From Sulfuricaulis sp049587675 (GTDB lineage Bacteria; Pseudomonadota; Gammaproteobacteria; Acidiferrobacterales; Sulfurifustaceae), in assembly GCF_049587675.1 (NCBI RefSeq), contig NZ_JBAVEJ010000157.1:1-23868 (forward strand): a stretch of DNA of 23,868 bases, written 5' to 3'. The position numbers and the translations under genes are program-made. Positions 15,721-22,880 of the stretch are shown piece by piece (position 1 is the stretch's first letter; each line of letters begins with the position of its first letter). The notes under the pieces were generated by a model, which saw only the letters and a program-made list of their open reading frames with translations, ran no database searches and was not told the origin of the DNA.

Positions 15721-16698
15721 ATGCACCCCGCCTTCTCGGTTATCTTTCTGACGACGTTGATTGGCACCGGCCAGGGATTCTTTCTGGCGCTTTACACCGA
15801 GCAGGTCTATTCGGTGGTCGAGTTGCTGCCGCCGCAACCGGCCAGCTTCTACACAATCGGCAGTGTCATCGCGCTGGCGTTCCTGATCGCCGGGCTGGTC
15901 GCATCCTTCTTTCATCTGGGTCACCCGGAACGCGCCTGGCGTTCGGCGGTCCGCTGGCGCACTTCATGGCTGTCGCGCGAGGTGATCGTGCTGCCGGCGC
16001 TGATGGGCGCGGTGGCGGCCTACGGCCTGGTTCATCATTACGAATGGGATCTGAATATAATCGGCATCAAGACATCGGCCCATGGGGATCTTTCGCTGGT
16101 CGTCGGCGCCGGGGGCGCGGCGCTGGCGTTTCTGCTGTTTCTGTGCACCGGCATGATTTACGCCTGCATCAAGTTTCTGCAGGAGTGGGCGTCCTGGCTG
16201 ACGGTCGTCAATTACACGCTGTTCGGGTTGGCCTCGGGTTTCCTGCTGGCGACTGCGTACGCGGCGTACCGGGCGCCGGAGCTGACTTTCTTCTACGGTG
16301 GCTGGACTATTGTTGCCACGCTGGCAGTTATGGCGACGCGCGTTGTCTCGCTGATCCGCAACCACCGTCTCAAGCACAAGTCGACGATCCAGACGGCTAT
16401 CGGCGTGCGCCATGCCCGGATCGTACAGAAGTCCCAGGGTTTCATGGGCGGCTCGTTCAATACACGCGACTTTTTTCACGGCGTGGCGCCAAGGTTGTTC
16501 CGCTCGATCAAATGGATATTCCTGGTTCTGGTGTTTCCGGTGCCGCTGGCGTTGTTGTTTGCCGGGATGATCGATCGCAGCGTGACGCTGATCACCGTCG
16601 CGTTTGTCATTCAGTATCTGGGCCTGCTGGTGGAGCGCTGGTTCTTTTTCGCGCAGGCCAATCACCCGCAGAATTTATATTATCAGACGATCTCCTGA
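15721..16698 (+). CDS. soeC: SoeC-type membrane anchor (DmsC/NrfD-like)
   Basis: The 325-residue protein is strongly hydrophobic with about eight transmembrane segments, for example 6-26, 43-62, 84-101 and 118-140. The start (MHPAFSVIFLTTLIGTGQG) and FHLGHPERAWRS resemble DmsC-family quinone-reactive anchors. It should anchor SoeAB to the inner face of the cytoplasmic membrane and pass electrons to the quinone pool. The spacing of 18 bases to soeB and the order A-B-C support the assignment. Confidence 0.87.
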   Translation: MHPAFSVIFLTTLIGTGQGFFLALYTEQVYSVVELLPPQPASFYTIGSVIALAFLIAGLVASFFHLGHPERAWRSAVRWRTSWLSREVIVLPALMGAVAAYGLVHHYEWDLNIIGIKTSAHGDLSLVVGAGGAALAFLLFLCTGMIYACIKFLQEWASWLTVVNYTLFGLASGFLLATAYAAYRAPELTFFYGGWTIVATLAVMATRVVSLIRNHRLKHKSTIQTAIGVRHARIVQKSQGFMGGSFNTRDFFHGVAPRLFRSIKWIFLVLVFPVPLALLFAGMIDRSVTLITVAFVIQYLGLLVERWFFFAQANHPQNLYYQTIS

Positions 16699-16715
16699 GC
16701 CGGCCGCCTTCGCTC

Positions 16716-17348
16716 GTGAAAAACTGGACGGATTACATCCACATACTCACGGCCTTGCTGGTGATCACGAATCCGATCGGCGCGCTGCCTGTGTTCATCA
16801 CACTCACCCGCGATCAGGCGCTGGCCGCGCGCAAGAATACGGCGCGCATCACGGCCACTGCCGTTGCCGTCGTCCTGGTCGTGAGCATGTTCCTGGGCCA
16901 ACCGCTGTTGCACTTCTTCGGCATCGGCTTGCCATCGTTCCGCGTTGGCGGCGGCATATTGATCATGATAATGGCTATCGCCATGCTGCGTGGATATCCG
17001 GGCGAAACCCGGCATACGCCCGAGGAGCGCATCGGCACAGACGACAAGGACAGCAACGCCGTCGTGCCGCTGGCGATCCCCGTGCTGGCCGGTCCCGGCG
17101 CCATCAGCACCACGATCGTGTACGCGCACCAGGCCCGCACCGGCTGGGATATCGCGTTTCTGCTGTTCGCGGCCCTGCTGGTGGCGGGCAGTGTCTGGGC
17201 GGTCCTGGCCCTGGCGGAACCCATCGCCAACCGGCTCGGACACTATGGCATCAGCGTCGCGACTCGAGTCATGGGGCTGATCCTGGCCGCCGTCGCGGTC
17301 GAATTCATCGCCGGCGGGCTGATACAATTGTTTCCGGGTCTCGCGTGA
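16716..17348 (+). CDS. MarC family integral membrane protein
   Basis: The frame continues upstream without a stop, but the real protein most probably starts at GTG 16716, 17 bases after soeC, giving 210 residues beginning with KNWTDYIHILTALLV. It has about six transmembrane segments and the family signature ITNPIGALPVFITLT near the N-terminus and PLAIPVLAGPGAIST in the middle. MarC proteins have no settled function despite the name; a role in multiple antibiotic resistance was not upheld. The close spacing suggests cotranscription with soeABC. No good Shine-Dalgarno is visible. Confidence 0.85.
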   Translation: MKNWTDYIHILTALLVITNPIGALPVFITLTRDQALAARKNTARITATAVAVVLVVSMFLGQPLLHFFGIGLPSFRVGGGILIMIMAIAMLRGYPGETRHTPEERIGTDDKDSNAVVPLAIPVLAGPGAISTTIVYAHQARTGWDIAFLLFAALLVAGSVWAVLALAEPIANRLGHYGISVATRVMGLILAAVAVEFIAGGLIQLFPGLA

Positions 17349-17378
17349 TTATTCCGCGCGGAAGGTGTCGGCAATGTC

Positions 17379-17843
17379 ATGAAATATCTATCTCTGATGG
17401 CGGCTTTGGCGTTGAGCCTGATCTCACTGCCGTTGGCCACGACAGTTTCGGCGGCGGACATTTCCGGTTACGCGTTTGTACAAGATGACGGCTCGCTGAG
17501 AATAAGCGGCCGCATTTTCCGATTGTTCGGCATATACATTCCGCCGACCGCTCAGTCTTGTCGCAGCTTCGAACGACCGGTTATCTGTGCGCCGCAAGCG
17601 GCTCTTGCGCTCGATTTCAAGATCGGGGCCGATTTTGTCCACTGTGAACCAAAGTCGAAAAACGAAGACGGCAGCGACGTAGCGCTCTGCCGGGCAGGCG
17701 GCGCCGATTTAAGTGTCTATTTACTTGAGCGTGGCTGGGCATTAGCGCTGCCGGATGCGCCGTTTGAATATATCGCGCTCGAGAAGATCGCCCGCCACAA
17801 AGGCATAGGGGTATGGGGCCTGGCGGTGGAAAGAGCGCGGTAG
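17379..17843 (+). CDS. Secreted nuclease-like (SNase-fold) protein, probably inactive
   Basis: The 154-residue protein has a signal peptide (1-25, ending VSA) and a short staphylococcal-nuclease-like (OB-fold) domain. RIFRLFGIYIPP (45-56) aligns with the family's RLxGIDxPE, but the calcium-binding Asp is Tyr53 and the catalytic Glu is Pro56. SVYLLERGWAL (112-122) matches the later helix. The missing acids suggest that it is not a nuclease. Three or four cysteines (C61, C70, C89, C104) may form disulfides. GGAAGG at about 17360 supports a start at 17379 over the ATG at 17374, which gives only two codons. It lies 30 bases after the MarC gene. Confidence 0.7.
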   Translation: MKYLSLMAALALSLISLPLATTVSAADISGYAFVQDDGSLRISGRIFRLFGIYIPPTAQSCRSFERPVICAPQAALALDFKIGADFVHCEPKSKNEDGSDVALCRAGGADLSVYLLERGWALALPDAPFEYIALEKIARHKGIGVWGLAVERAR

Positions 17844-17946
17844 TCCCTGCTTCCGCGCCCAGGCGGATAAAGCTACTTCTTCCAGATTGGATGGAGATAG
17901 TTTCGGAGTGAATAACCCGGCGCGCGCTATGTATGCGGCCGGAGTC

Positions 17947-18531
17947 TCATACCTCGATTTCCCGTCCAACGCGCGGTTCTTCGATATGCGAGAAGACCAG
18001 GGGCTGGCGGCAGCGGCGGCAGAGGTAGAGTTGTCCGCGCCGGGCGTTGTTATGACGACGCGTAGTAAATGTATGTCCCGCGTTACACCCGCAGCGGTAA
18101 AGATACGCCGTCGTCAGGCTGGGACGAACATCGTAATTGTGGCAGCGTAGCGGCTCGAGCCCATAAACCTCCCGCATGATCGCGGCCCACTCCACGCCGT
18201 GCGGTGCGATGCATTGGCCGTGCACGCGATAGGCGATGAGGTGACTCACCTCATGCGGGAGAGTGTTGAGCAGAAAGTCTTCGGCATTTTGATCCAGTAA
18301 CCGGCGGTTGATGCGAATCGCATTTCGTGTCGGGTAGGCCACGGCGGCTGCCATCCCGCGCAGGTTGAAGGCGAGCTGGGCACGCTCGAAGCGACGCTGG
18401 AAATGAATCTCGGCGCGGCGAAAGCAGGTGTTGACCGCGGCACGCACGCGATTCTCCAGTGACTCCATTGCGTCTTTCTCCCCGGCGGTTTCGGCGGGGA
18501 CCAGATCCAGGGTTAATTGCAATTGTGCCAT
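17947..18531 (-). CDS. SprT-like zinc metalloprotease family protein
   Basis: The 194-residue protein contains the SprT signature LPHEVSHLIAYRVHG (91-105) with zinc ligands H93 and H97, and probably H111 in APHGVEW. A C-terminal zinc-ribbon-like part has CGC (147-149), H153 and CRRC (171-174). Bacterial SprT proteins resemble the protease domain of eukaryotic Spartan, but their own substrates are poorly known. It is on the opposite strand from its neighbours and separates the soe-linked genes from the DUF3014 gene. Confidence 0.88.
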   Translation of the reverse strand: MAQLQLTLDLVPAETAGEKDAMESLENRVRAAVNTCFRRAEIHFQRRFERAQLAFNLRGMAAAVAYPTRNAIRINRRLLDQNAEDFLLNTLPHEVSHLIAYRVHGQCIAPHGVEWAAIMREVYGLEPLRCHNYDVRPSLTTAYLYRCGCNAGHTFTTRRHNNARRGQLYLCRRCRQPLVFSHIEEPRVGREIEV

Positions 18532-18648
18532 CCAGTGACCGGGCTGATGATGGGTGAATTATGCGCACTTGTCCCGGTTCGTTTCAATCTGTCAGTTTGA
18601 GATACCGCTCTCTAAAATAAAGTTCTGATCAGGCCAATTTCGGGGCTC

Positions 18649-18677
18649 TTGGGTTATCCTCCTCGACGTCGTAATAT
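18649..18677 (+). promoter_or_regulatory. Candidate sigma-70 promoter for the DUF3014 gene
   Basis: TTGGGT (18649-18654) and TAATAT (18672-18677) are separated by 17 bp and lie about 50 bases before the ATG. Match to consensus is moderate (3/6 and 4/6). Confidence 0.35.
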
Positions 18678-18727
18678 GGACGCGGCTGGGATGCCAGGCA
18701 AAACCCTTCGATGACGGATACCCGCTC

Positions 18728-19516
18728 ATGAAAAACACAATGTGGTCAGTAGTGGTGCTCGTGATATTGGGCGGCATTGCCGCCGCTTATTATTATTGGC
18801 ATTTGCAGGCGACACCGCCACCGGCGCCCGTGTCGCAAACCGAAGCACCGCCGGCGCCCGCCAAGGCCGAGCCGGCGATACGCCATCCGGTTCAAGCGGC
18901 TCCCTCCGCCGGGGAACCTCTGCCGCCGCTGGCTGAGAGTGACGCGGCGATGCGGGACACGCTGGCGGAACTGTTTACCCGGAAATTGGCCGAAGAGGTT
19001 TTTGATCTGAAGGATATCGTCCGCCGCTTTGTCGTGACGGTGGACAATTTGCCGCGCAAGAAAGTGCCGATGCAATACCGGCTTTTCAAACCGGTACTGG
19101 GCAAGTTTCTCGTGACCGGCGAAGGGGAAAACTTTCTGGCCAGTCCCGAGAATTATCGGCGCTACACTCCATACGTCTTTCTGACGAATGCCATCGATAC
19201 CCGGAAGCTTGTCGCGGTGTATGTCCACTTTTATCCGTTGTTTCAGCAGGAATATCAAAACCTGGGATACCCCAAGGGATATTTCAACGACCGCCTCGTG
19301 GAGGCAATCGACGATCTGCTGGCGGCACCGGATGTTCCGGGGCAAATCAAACTGGTCCGGCCGAATGTTTTGTATCAGTTCGCGGATCCCAATCTGGAGG
19401 ACCTGTCGGCCGGTCAGAAGATCATGATCCGCCTGGGCAGCGAGAACGCGGCCAGGATCAAAGCCAGACTGCGGGATGTCCGGCGCGAGTTGACTGGCCA
19501 GGATCTGAAGCCGTAA
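18728..19516 (+). CDS. DUF3014 family protein with N-terminal membrane anchor
   Basis: The 262-residue protein has one N-terminal transmembrane helix (about 5-23), a Pro/Ala-rich periplasmic linker (about 29-70) and a conserved domain (about 75-255) with features of DUF3014: FVVTVDNLPRKKVP, YRRYTPYVFL, VYVHFYPLFQQEYQNLGYP and YFNDRLVEAIDDLL. The family has no known biochemical function. The domain should face the periplasm. It appears to be a single-gene unit. Confidence 0.85.
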   Translation: MKNTMWSVVVLVILGGIAAAYYYWHLQATPPPAPVSQTEAPPAPAKAEPAIRHPVQAAPSAGEPLPPLAESDAAMRDTLAELFTRKLAEEVFDLKDIVRRFVVTVDNLPRKKVPMQYRLFKPVLGKFLVTGEGENFLASPENYRRYTPYVFLTNAIDTRKLVAVYVHFYPLFQQEYQNLGYPKGYFNDRLVEAIDDLLAAPDVPGQIKLVRPNVLYQFADPNLEDLSAGQKIMIRLGSENAARIKARLRDVRRELTGQDLKP

Positions 19517-20079
19517 CGTCCGCGTTTGCTCGAATCATGCTCCTGCCTGACCGGCAGGCATGAGGCGCTTACAGAAAATCCGCATCACGCCTGATGAATT
19601 TCTGACGGACACGCGAGGCGTTGATGGCGCGGGGCCCGCGCCACGTGCAGATTGTGCCGGTATTTCTTGACATTTTTCAGCGAGCCCATAAACTTTCTCG
19701 CGATTGCTTCCCTGGAGGTTCAACGGATTGGCCAACACGGGTCTGCAAAGCAGCATCTCATCGGTGCGTCCGGTGTGGCGAGGAGTTTCCTCATCCGCCG
19801 CCGCTTAACTGGCCTCGTCGCACCGTCACGCCCCGACCGGGGGCGATGTCTTTCCCATCTTTCCCATCACGTAGTTTTTTCCACCGCCGGTTTTGCGGCC
19901 GCAGTCGTTTCTGTTTACCCCGGACGCGTTGATCCGTTGTTATTTCGAATATCGCATCAAACCGAATCGCGCTCCGCGATACCCTGGCCGCGATTGCCGG
20001 TCATCGGGCGGAGCGCAAGAACCGGGGAGCAAATCATCGTTCCCTTTTTTATTGACCGAAAACCGGAGGTGCATGCTCT
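19517..20079. other. 563-bp intergenic region before the ParA-CBM48 gene
   Basis: No convincing gene is present; the longest open frames lack family features and have poor codon character. The region holds a hairpin CCTGCC-TGACC-GGCAGG (19542-19558) just after the DUF3014 gene without a U-tract, a perfect 17-bp GC palindrome GGCGCGGGGCCCGCGCC (19626-19642), and a promoter-like TTGACA/TAAACT pair (19667-19694). Confidence 0.6.
19667..19694 (+). promoter_or_regulatory. Candidate sigma-70 promoter upstream of the ParA-CBM48 gene
   Basis: A perfect -35 TTGACA (19667-19672) and a 4/6 -10 TAAACT (19689-19694) are 16 bp apart. The start would be near 19701, leaving a leader of about 380 nt before the ATG at 20080. 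The GC palindrome at 19626-19642 lies 25 bp upstream. Confidence 0.4.
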
Positions 20080-21216
20080 ATGAAGATCATTGCCGTTGCC
20101 AATCAGAAAGGCGGGTGCGGGAAAACCACCACTGCCATCAATCTTGCCGCCTGTCTCGGAAAGAAGGAGCAACGTGTGTTGCTCCTCGATCTTGATCCTC
20201 AGGCCCATGCCTCGTTGGGATTCGGGGTTTACAGCGACGATGCACGTGATCTGTATGATGTTTTTACCGGCGAGGTAAAGCTCGAGGACATTATCATACC
20301 GGACGTGTTCGCGGGGGTGGACGTGGTGCCGGCGACCATGACGCTGGCGGCAGCGGAGCATCTGCCGGTGCGCAGCGACGCGCGCGATCACCAGCTCAAA
20401 ATTCATCTGGCCGGAATCAGACACCGCTACGATTACGCGGTCATCGATTGTCCGCCCTCGATGGGCCTGTTGTCGCTGAATGCGTTGATGGTGGCTGATC
20501 TGGTGCTGATTCCGATTGAGATGAGCCTGTTCGGTCTCAACGGCATCGACTACATGTACGAAACCATCAGGCGTCTCGGAGAACGTCATGGGCGCAAGAT
20601 TTCGATTCGCGTGGTGCCGACGCTGGTCGACAGTCGCACACGCCTGTGCCGGCAATTCCTGCATGAGGTCGGTGAGCGATTTGCGGACGATGTTTCATCC
20701 GTGATGGTCCAATTCACGGTGCGCTTGAAAGAGGCCGTGCGTCAGGGCGTGCCGATCATCGCCTACGACCCCACCTCGACCGTGACCGTGCAATACCTGC
20801 GCCTGGCCGATGAACTCATGTCGAGCCTGCCGGGACAGTCGCAGACGGAATCAAAGCATGAACACGCGGCGCACGTCGCCGGCATGAAACACGCCTTCGA
20901 GGAGGCCAGGGCGCGAATCAACACGAGCGACGCGCGGCAGAAAGTGACGCTGCGGCTTTTCGGTTACGCATCCAGGGACGTGCAGATCGCCGGCGATTTC
21001 AACGACTGGACGCCGGACCGCGGCGTGATCACGCGCACGGCGGGCGACGACGTGGAGAAAATCCTGATGCTCGCACCCGGGACTTATCAATACCGTTATA
21101 TCGTCGACGGCGTGTGGCAGGAAGATCCGTCGAACCCTGAGCAGTTACAGAATTTCTCGGGAGGTTTCAACTCGATCCTGCACGTGGAGGAACAGCACGA
21201 GGAAATCAGTGCCTAG
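20080..21216 (+). CDS. Orphan ParA-type ATPase fused to a CBM48/AMPK-beta-like glycogen-binding domain
   Basis: Residues 1-250 are a full ParA/MinD-like ATPase: deviant Walker A KGGCGKTT (10-17), LLLDLDPQ (34-41), DCPPSMG (123-129) and the late ParA block FTVRLKEAVRQGVPI. After a helical linker (about 255-283), residues 288-370 form a CBM48/AMPK-beta-type domain: VQIAGDFNDW (301-310), GTYQYRYIVDGVWQEDP (334-350) and GGFNSILHVE (361-370). These keep the aromatic and Asn positions (W310, W346, N364) used by AMPK-beta to bind glycogen. GGAGGT at 20065-20070 fixes the start. No parB is adjacent. It may position glycogen granules or glycogen enzymes (inference). Confidence 0.9.
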   Translation: MKIIAVANQKGGCGKTTTAINLAACLGKKEQRVLLLDLDPQAHASLGFGVYSDDARDLYDVFTGEVKLEDIIIPDVFAGVDVVPATMTLAAAEHLPVRSDARDHQLKIHLAGIRHRYDYAVIDCPPSMGLLSLNALMVADLVLIPIEMSLFGLNGIDYMYETIRRLGERHGRKISIRVVPTLVDSRTRLCRQFLHEVGERFADDVSSVMVQFTVRLKEAVRQGVPIIAYDPTSTVTVQYLRLADELMSSLPGQSQTESKHEHAAHVAGMKHAFEEARARINTSDARQKVTLRLFGYASRDVQIAGDFNDWTPDRGVITRTAGDDVEKILMLAPGTYQYRYIVDGVWQEDPSNPEQLQNFSGGFNSILHVEEQHEEISA

Positions 21217-21241
21217 GGAACCGCTGAATAAATTCGTTCGT

Positions 21242-21308
21242 GGCGAGCCCGGTTCGACTGGCTCACCGCAGGCTTCGACCCGTTGGTGCCGGAGCTTGTT
21301 GAAGTGCG
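21242..21308. repeat. Degenerate dispersed hairpin-repeat remnants
   Basis: GGCGAGCC (21242-21249) pairs at 7 of 8 positions with GGCTCACC (21260-21267), and GGAGCTTGTTGAAGTGCG (21291-21308) resembles the common 'GAGCTTGTCGAAG' intergenic repeat. Without other copies in the window this stays tentative. Confidence 0.35.
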
Positions 21309-21596
21309 AAAAGTTTCAGGACAGCTCTGTCGAATCGCAAAACCTTTACAGCACACCAGCTTGATGACGGCGTTGCGTCCGCGACGCGTGGCGCGGTTGA
21401 CGTCATTGAATTATGATTTCATCTGGCAAAATTCTTTCCCAATCTGATCTCGGGTTAACTCTCTGATCTTTAAAAGATTCAATAGCCGTGAGGGTCATGT
21501 CGATGGCTGCCAATGGCGCGCGGTGAGGTGTACCGCGAAGATGTCCATTTGCCACGGGTTATCCGAAATAGCACTGGCGGGAAGGCCATATTCATG

Positions 21597-21602
21597 TATA
21601 GT
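21597..21602 (+). promoter_or_regulatory. Candidate -10 box and start of the cold shock gene leader
   Basis: TATAGT matches the -10 consensus at 5 of 6 positions. The -35 region is weak. It would give a 5' leader of about 125 nt, similar in scale to the long structured leaders of cspA-type mRNAs. Confidence 0.4.
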
Positions 21603-21732
21603 GGCGCTGTTGCAGTACAGTTCTTGTAGTCAGTACGGTAGCTCTTCCGCGCTTTTTCGGTAGCCAGCCCCGCGTTAGCTTTCAAGGAATGAACTGCATA
21701 CCATCGCAATTCAACCAATAAGAGGAATTTCC

Positions 21733-21936
21733 GTGAATACAGGTACAGTAAAGTGGTTCAACGACGCCAAGGGCTTCGGCTTCATCACCCCGTCTGACGG
21801 CAGCAAGGATGTCTTCGTGCATCACTCCGCCATCCAGGGTTCGGGCTTCAAGTCCCTGACCGAAGGACAGCAGGTAAAGTTTGAACTGACTCAGGGCCCG
21901 AAGGGTCCGTCAGCGGCAAACGTTCAGCCTGCCTAA
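21733..21936 (+). CDS. Cold shock protein (CspA family)
   Basis: The 67-residue protein starts at GTG 21733, six bases after AGAGGA (21721-21726). It carries both nucleic-acid-binding motifs of the cold shock domain, KGFGFI (RNP1, about 13-18) and VFVHHSAI (RNP2, about 27-34), and is a normal length for the family. Such proteins bind single-stranded RNA and DNA and melt RNA structure. It forms a single-gene unit closed by a strong terminator. Whether it is cold-induced cannot be told, though the long leader is suggestive. Confidence 0.95.
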   Translation: MNTGTVKWFNDAKGFGFITPSDGSKDVFVHHSAIQGSGFKSLTEGQQVKFELTQGPKGPSAANVQPA

Positions 21937-21968
21937 GACTTAAACTACTGCGCAAGCAGATTTGAGCG

Positions 21969-22001
21969 AAAGACCCCGCCGACTGGCGGGGTCTTTTTTT
22001 T
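21969..22001 (+). terminator. Intrinsic terminator of the cold shock gene
   Basis: AAAGACCCCGCC (21969-21980) and GGCGGGGTCTTT (21985-21996) form a perfect 12-bp stem with a GACT loop, followed by more T (eight T in a row in total). Confidence 0.95.
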
Positions 22002-22039
22002 GAGTCGAGTATTGTTGAAAACGGGAAATTGAGCGGCAC

Positions 22040-22075
22040 AAACAGAAACCCCGCCAACTGGCGGGGTCTGTTTTT
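22040..22075. terminator. Second, near-identical terminator facing the convergent gene
   Basis: ACCCCGCC-AACT-GGCGGGGT with flanking AAACAG/CTGTTT and a T-tract forms another intrinsic terminator. Its core is identical to the one about 75 bases upstream except for one base. Read on the minus strand it is followed by TTTCTGTTTGT, so it can serve the gene at 22085-22405. Confidence 0.85.
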
Positions 22076-22084
22076 CTGTGGTGC

Positions 22085-22405
22085 TCAGCCGTTGGAGGCG
22101 TTGGTGGCGGCTGCCGGTTTTCGGCCGCGTGGACTCCAGATGGATTGCCCGGTCAGTCCGCGGGTATTGAGTTGTTCGGCACATTGTGCGGCGTACGCGA
22201 GCACGTCTTTGCGCGATCCGCGGCGTTGCCCGGCGATTTTGGAGCGGCCGCTGTCGAGGACGTAGCGGTACCAGTCCTGTCCGTCGCTGCCATCCGGCGC
22301 ATCGGTTTTCTCCACGCTGGCTACTTTAAAGGGGCGCAGCTTGGCCTGGTGTGAAGCGGCTATCATGGCCGGGGATTTAGTTGCGTCGGTCGTTTCTTGA
22401 GTCAT
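22085..22405 (-). CDS. Small conserved-looking hypothetical protein
   Basis: The 106-residue protein has a low-complexity N-terminus, a central block DWYRYVLDSGRSKIAGQRRG (44-63) followed by SRKDVLAYAAQCAEQLNTR, and a basic C-terminal tail. It has no signal peptide, membrane helix or metal motif. The middle reads like a compact alpha/beta domain and the tail could contact nucleic acid, but no function can be assigned. It ends right beside a terminator and faces the cold shock gene, which supports it as a real gene. Confidence 0.65.
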   Translation of the reverse strand: MTQETTDATKSPAMIAASHQAKLRPFKVASVEKTDAPDGSDGQDWYRYVLDSGRSKIAGQRRGSRKDVLAYAAQCAEQLNTRGLTGQSIWSPRGRKPAAATNASNG

Positions 22406-22880
22406 GTGCGTCCCTGCGGCTGAATCGCGAGTGGTTAACGGGTACTGCCATTCTGGGAATTACCGAAAAATCCGGGCCGACCGTGCTATGTCGAAAACCC
22501 GAAAACGCAGTGTACCACATTATTTCACCCGATGGGACCCTGAAACGCGCCAGTTCAGTGCCTGCGCCGGTCTGTCAGCGTTTGGGACCATGAAATATCC
22601 CCTTCAGCAGCGCAATCGGGGCGCGCTCCCCCGCTGATGCCGAACTGAACCCAATTCGGGCTCGGGCAAGAAGCCCAAGGGTTTTGGCAGTAATTTACCT
22701 TATTGTTCATGGGCTAATAATCCGCGAGTGGGGTGAATTGACGTGACGCAATGATATAAATGTGGAATTCTGGTGTCGTAACAGGAACCTGAGAGGAATT
22801 TCGCGAGCAGCGTGCCTGTTTCGGATAGTACGCTTTAGCCTAGGAGTAAGGTCGTGAAAAAGCGAGTGGGAGAATGAGCG
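22406..22880. other. 475-bp intergenic region before the FNR-like gene
   Basis: No gene over 70 codons with family features is visible. It contains a weak hairpin GGGCT...AGCCC around 22660-22680 and an AT-rich stretch with TATAAA near 22754, but no paired -35 at normal spacing. Its 3' end holds the mini-ORF at 22854-22877. Confidence 0.5.
22854..22877 (+). CDS. Possible 7-codon leader ORF, in frame with the FNR-like gene
   Basis: AGGAG (22842-22846) lies seven bases before GTG 22854, which opens GTG-AAA-AAG-CGA-GTG-GGA-GAA-TGA. The TGA is in frame with, and one codon before, the ATG at 22881. It may be a coupled leader peptide, a decayed upstream start or chance. Confidence 0.2.
   Translation: MKKRVGE

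Larger units (their letters stand above)
21217..21732. other. 516-bp region: decayed repeats, then the promoter and leader of the cold shock gene
   Basis: The first part (21230-21310) contains degenerate GAGCC/GGCTC and GGAGCTTGTTGAAG pieces that look like remnants of dispersed hairpin repeats. The middle has no recognisable gene. The last about 130 bases are probably the transcribed leader of the cold shock gene. Confidence 0.5.

Noticed and set aside
15966..16715. Long upstream extension of the MarC frame
   Set aside because: It runs antiparallel in frame terms through soeC and has no membrane or family pattern; MarC homology begins at GTG 16716.
19652..20083. 143-codon open frame before the ParA fusion
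   Set aside because: It has no recognisable motif, no good ribosome binding site and an unnatural composition; it overlaps the ParA start by chance.
21424..21439. Possible sigma-54 promoter, TGGCAAAATTCTTTCC, before the cold shock gene
   Set aside because: The essential -12 GC is not present and no enhancer-binding protein is nearby.
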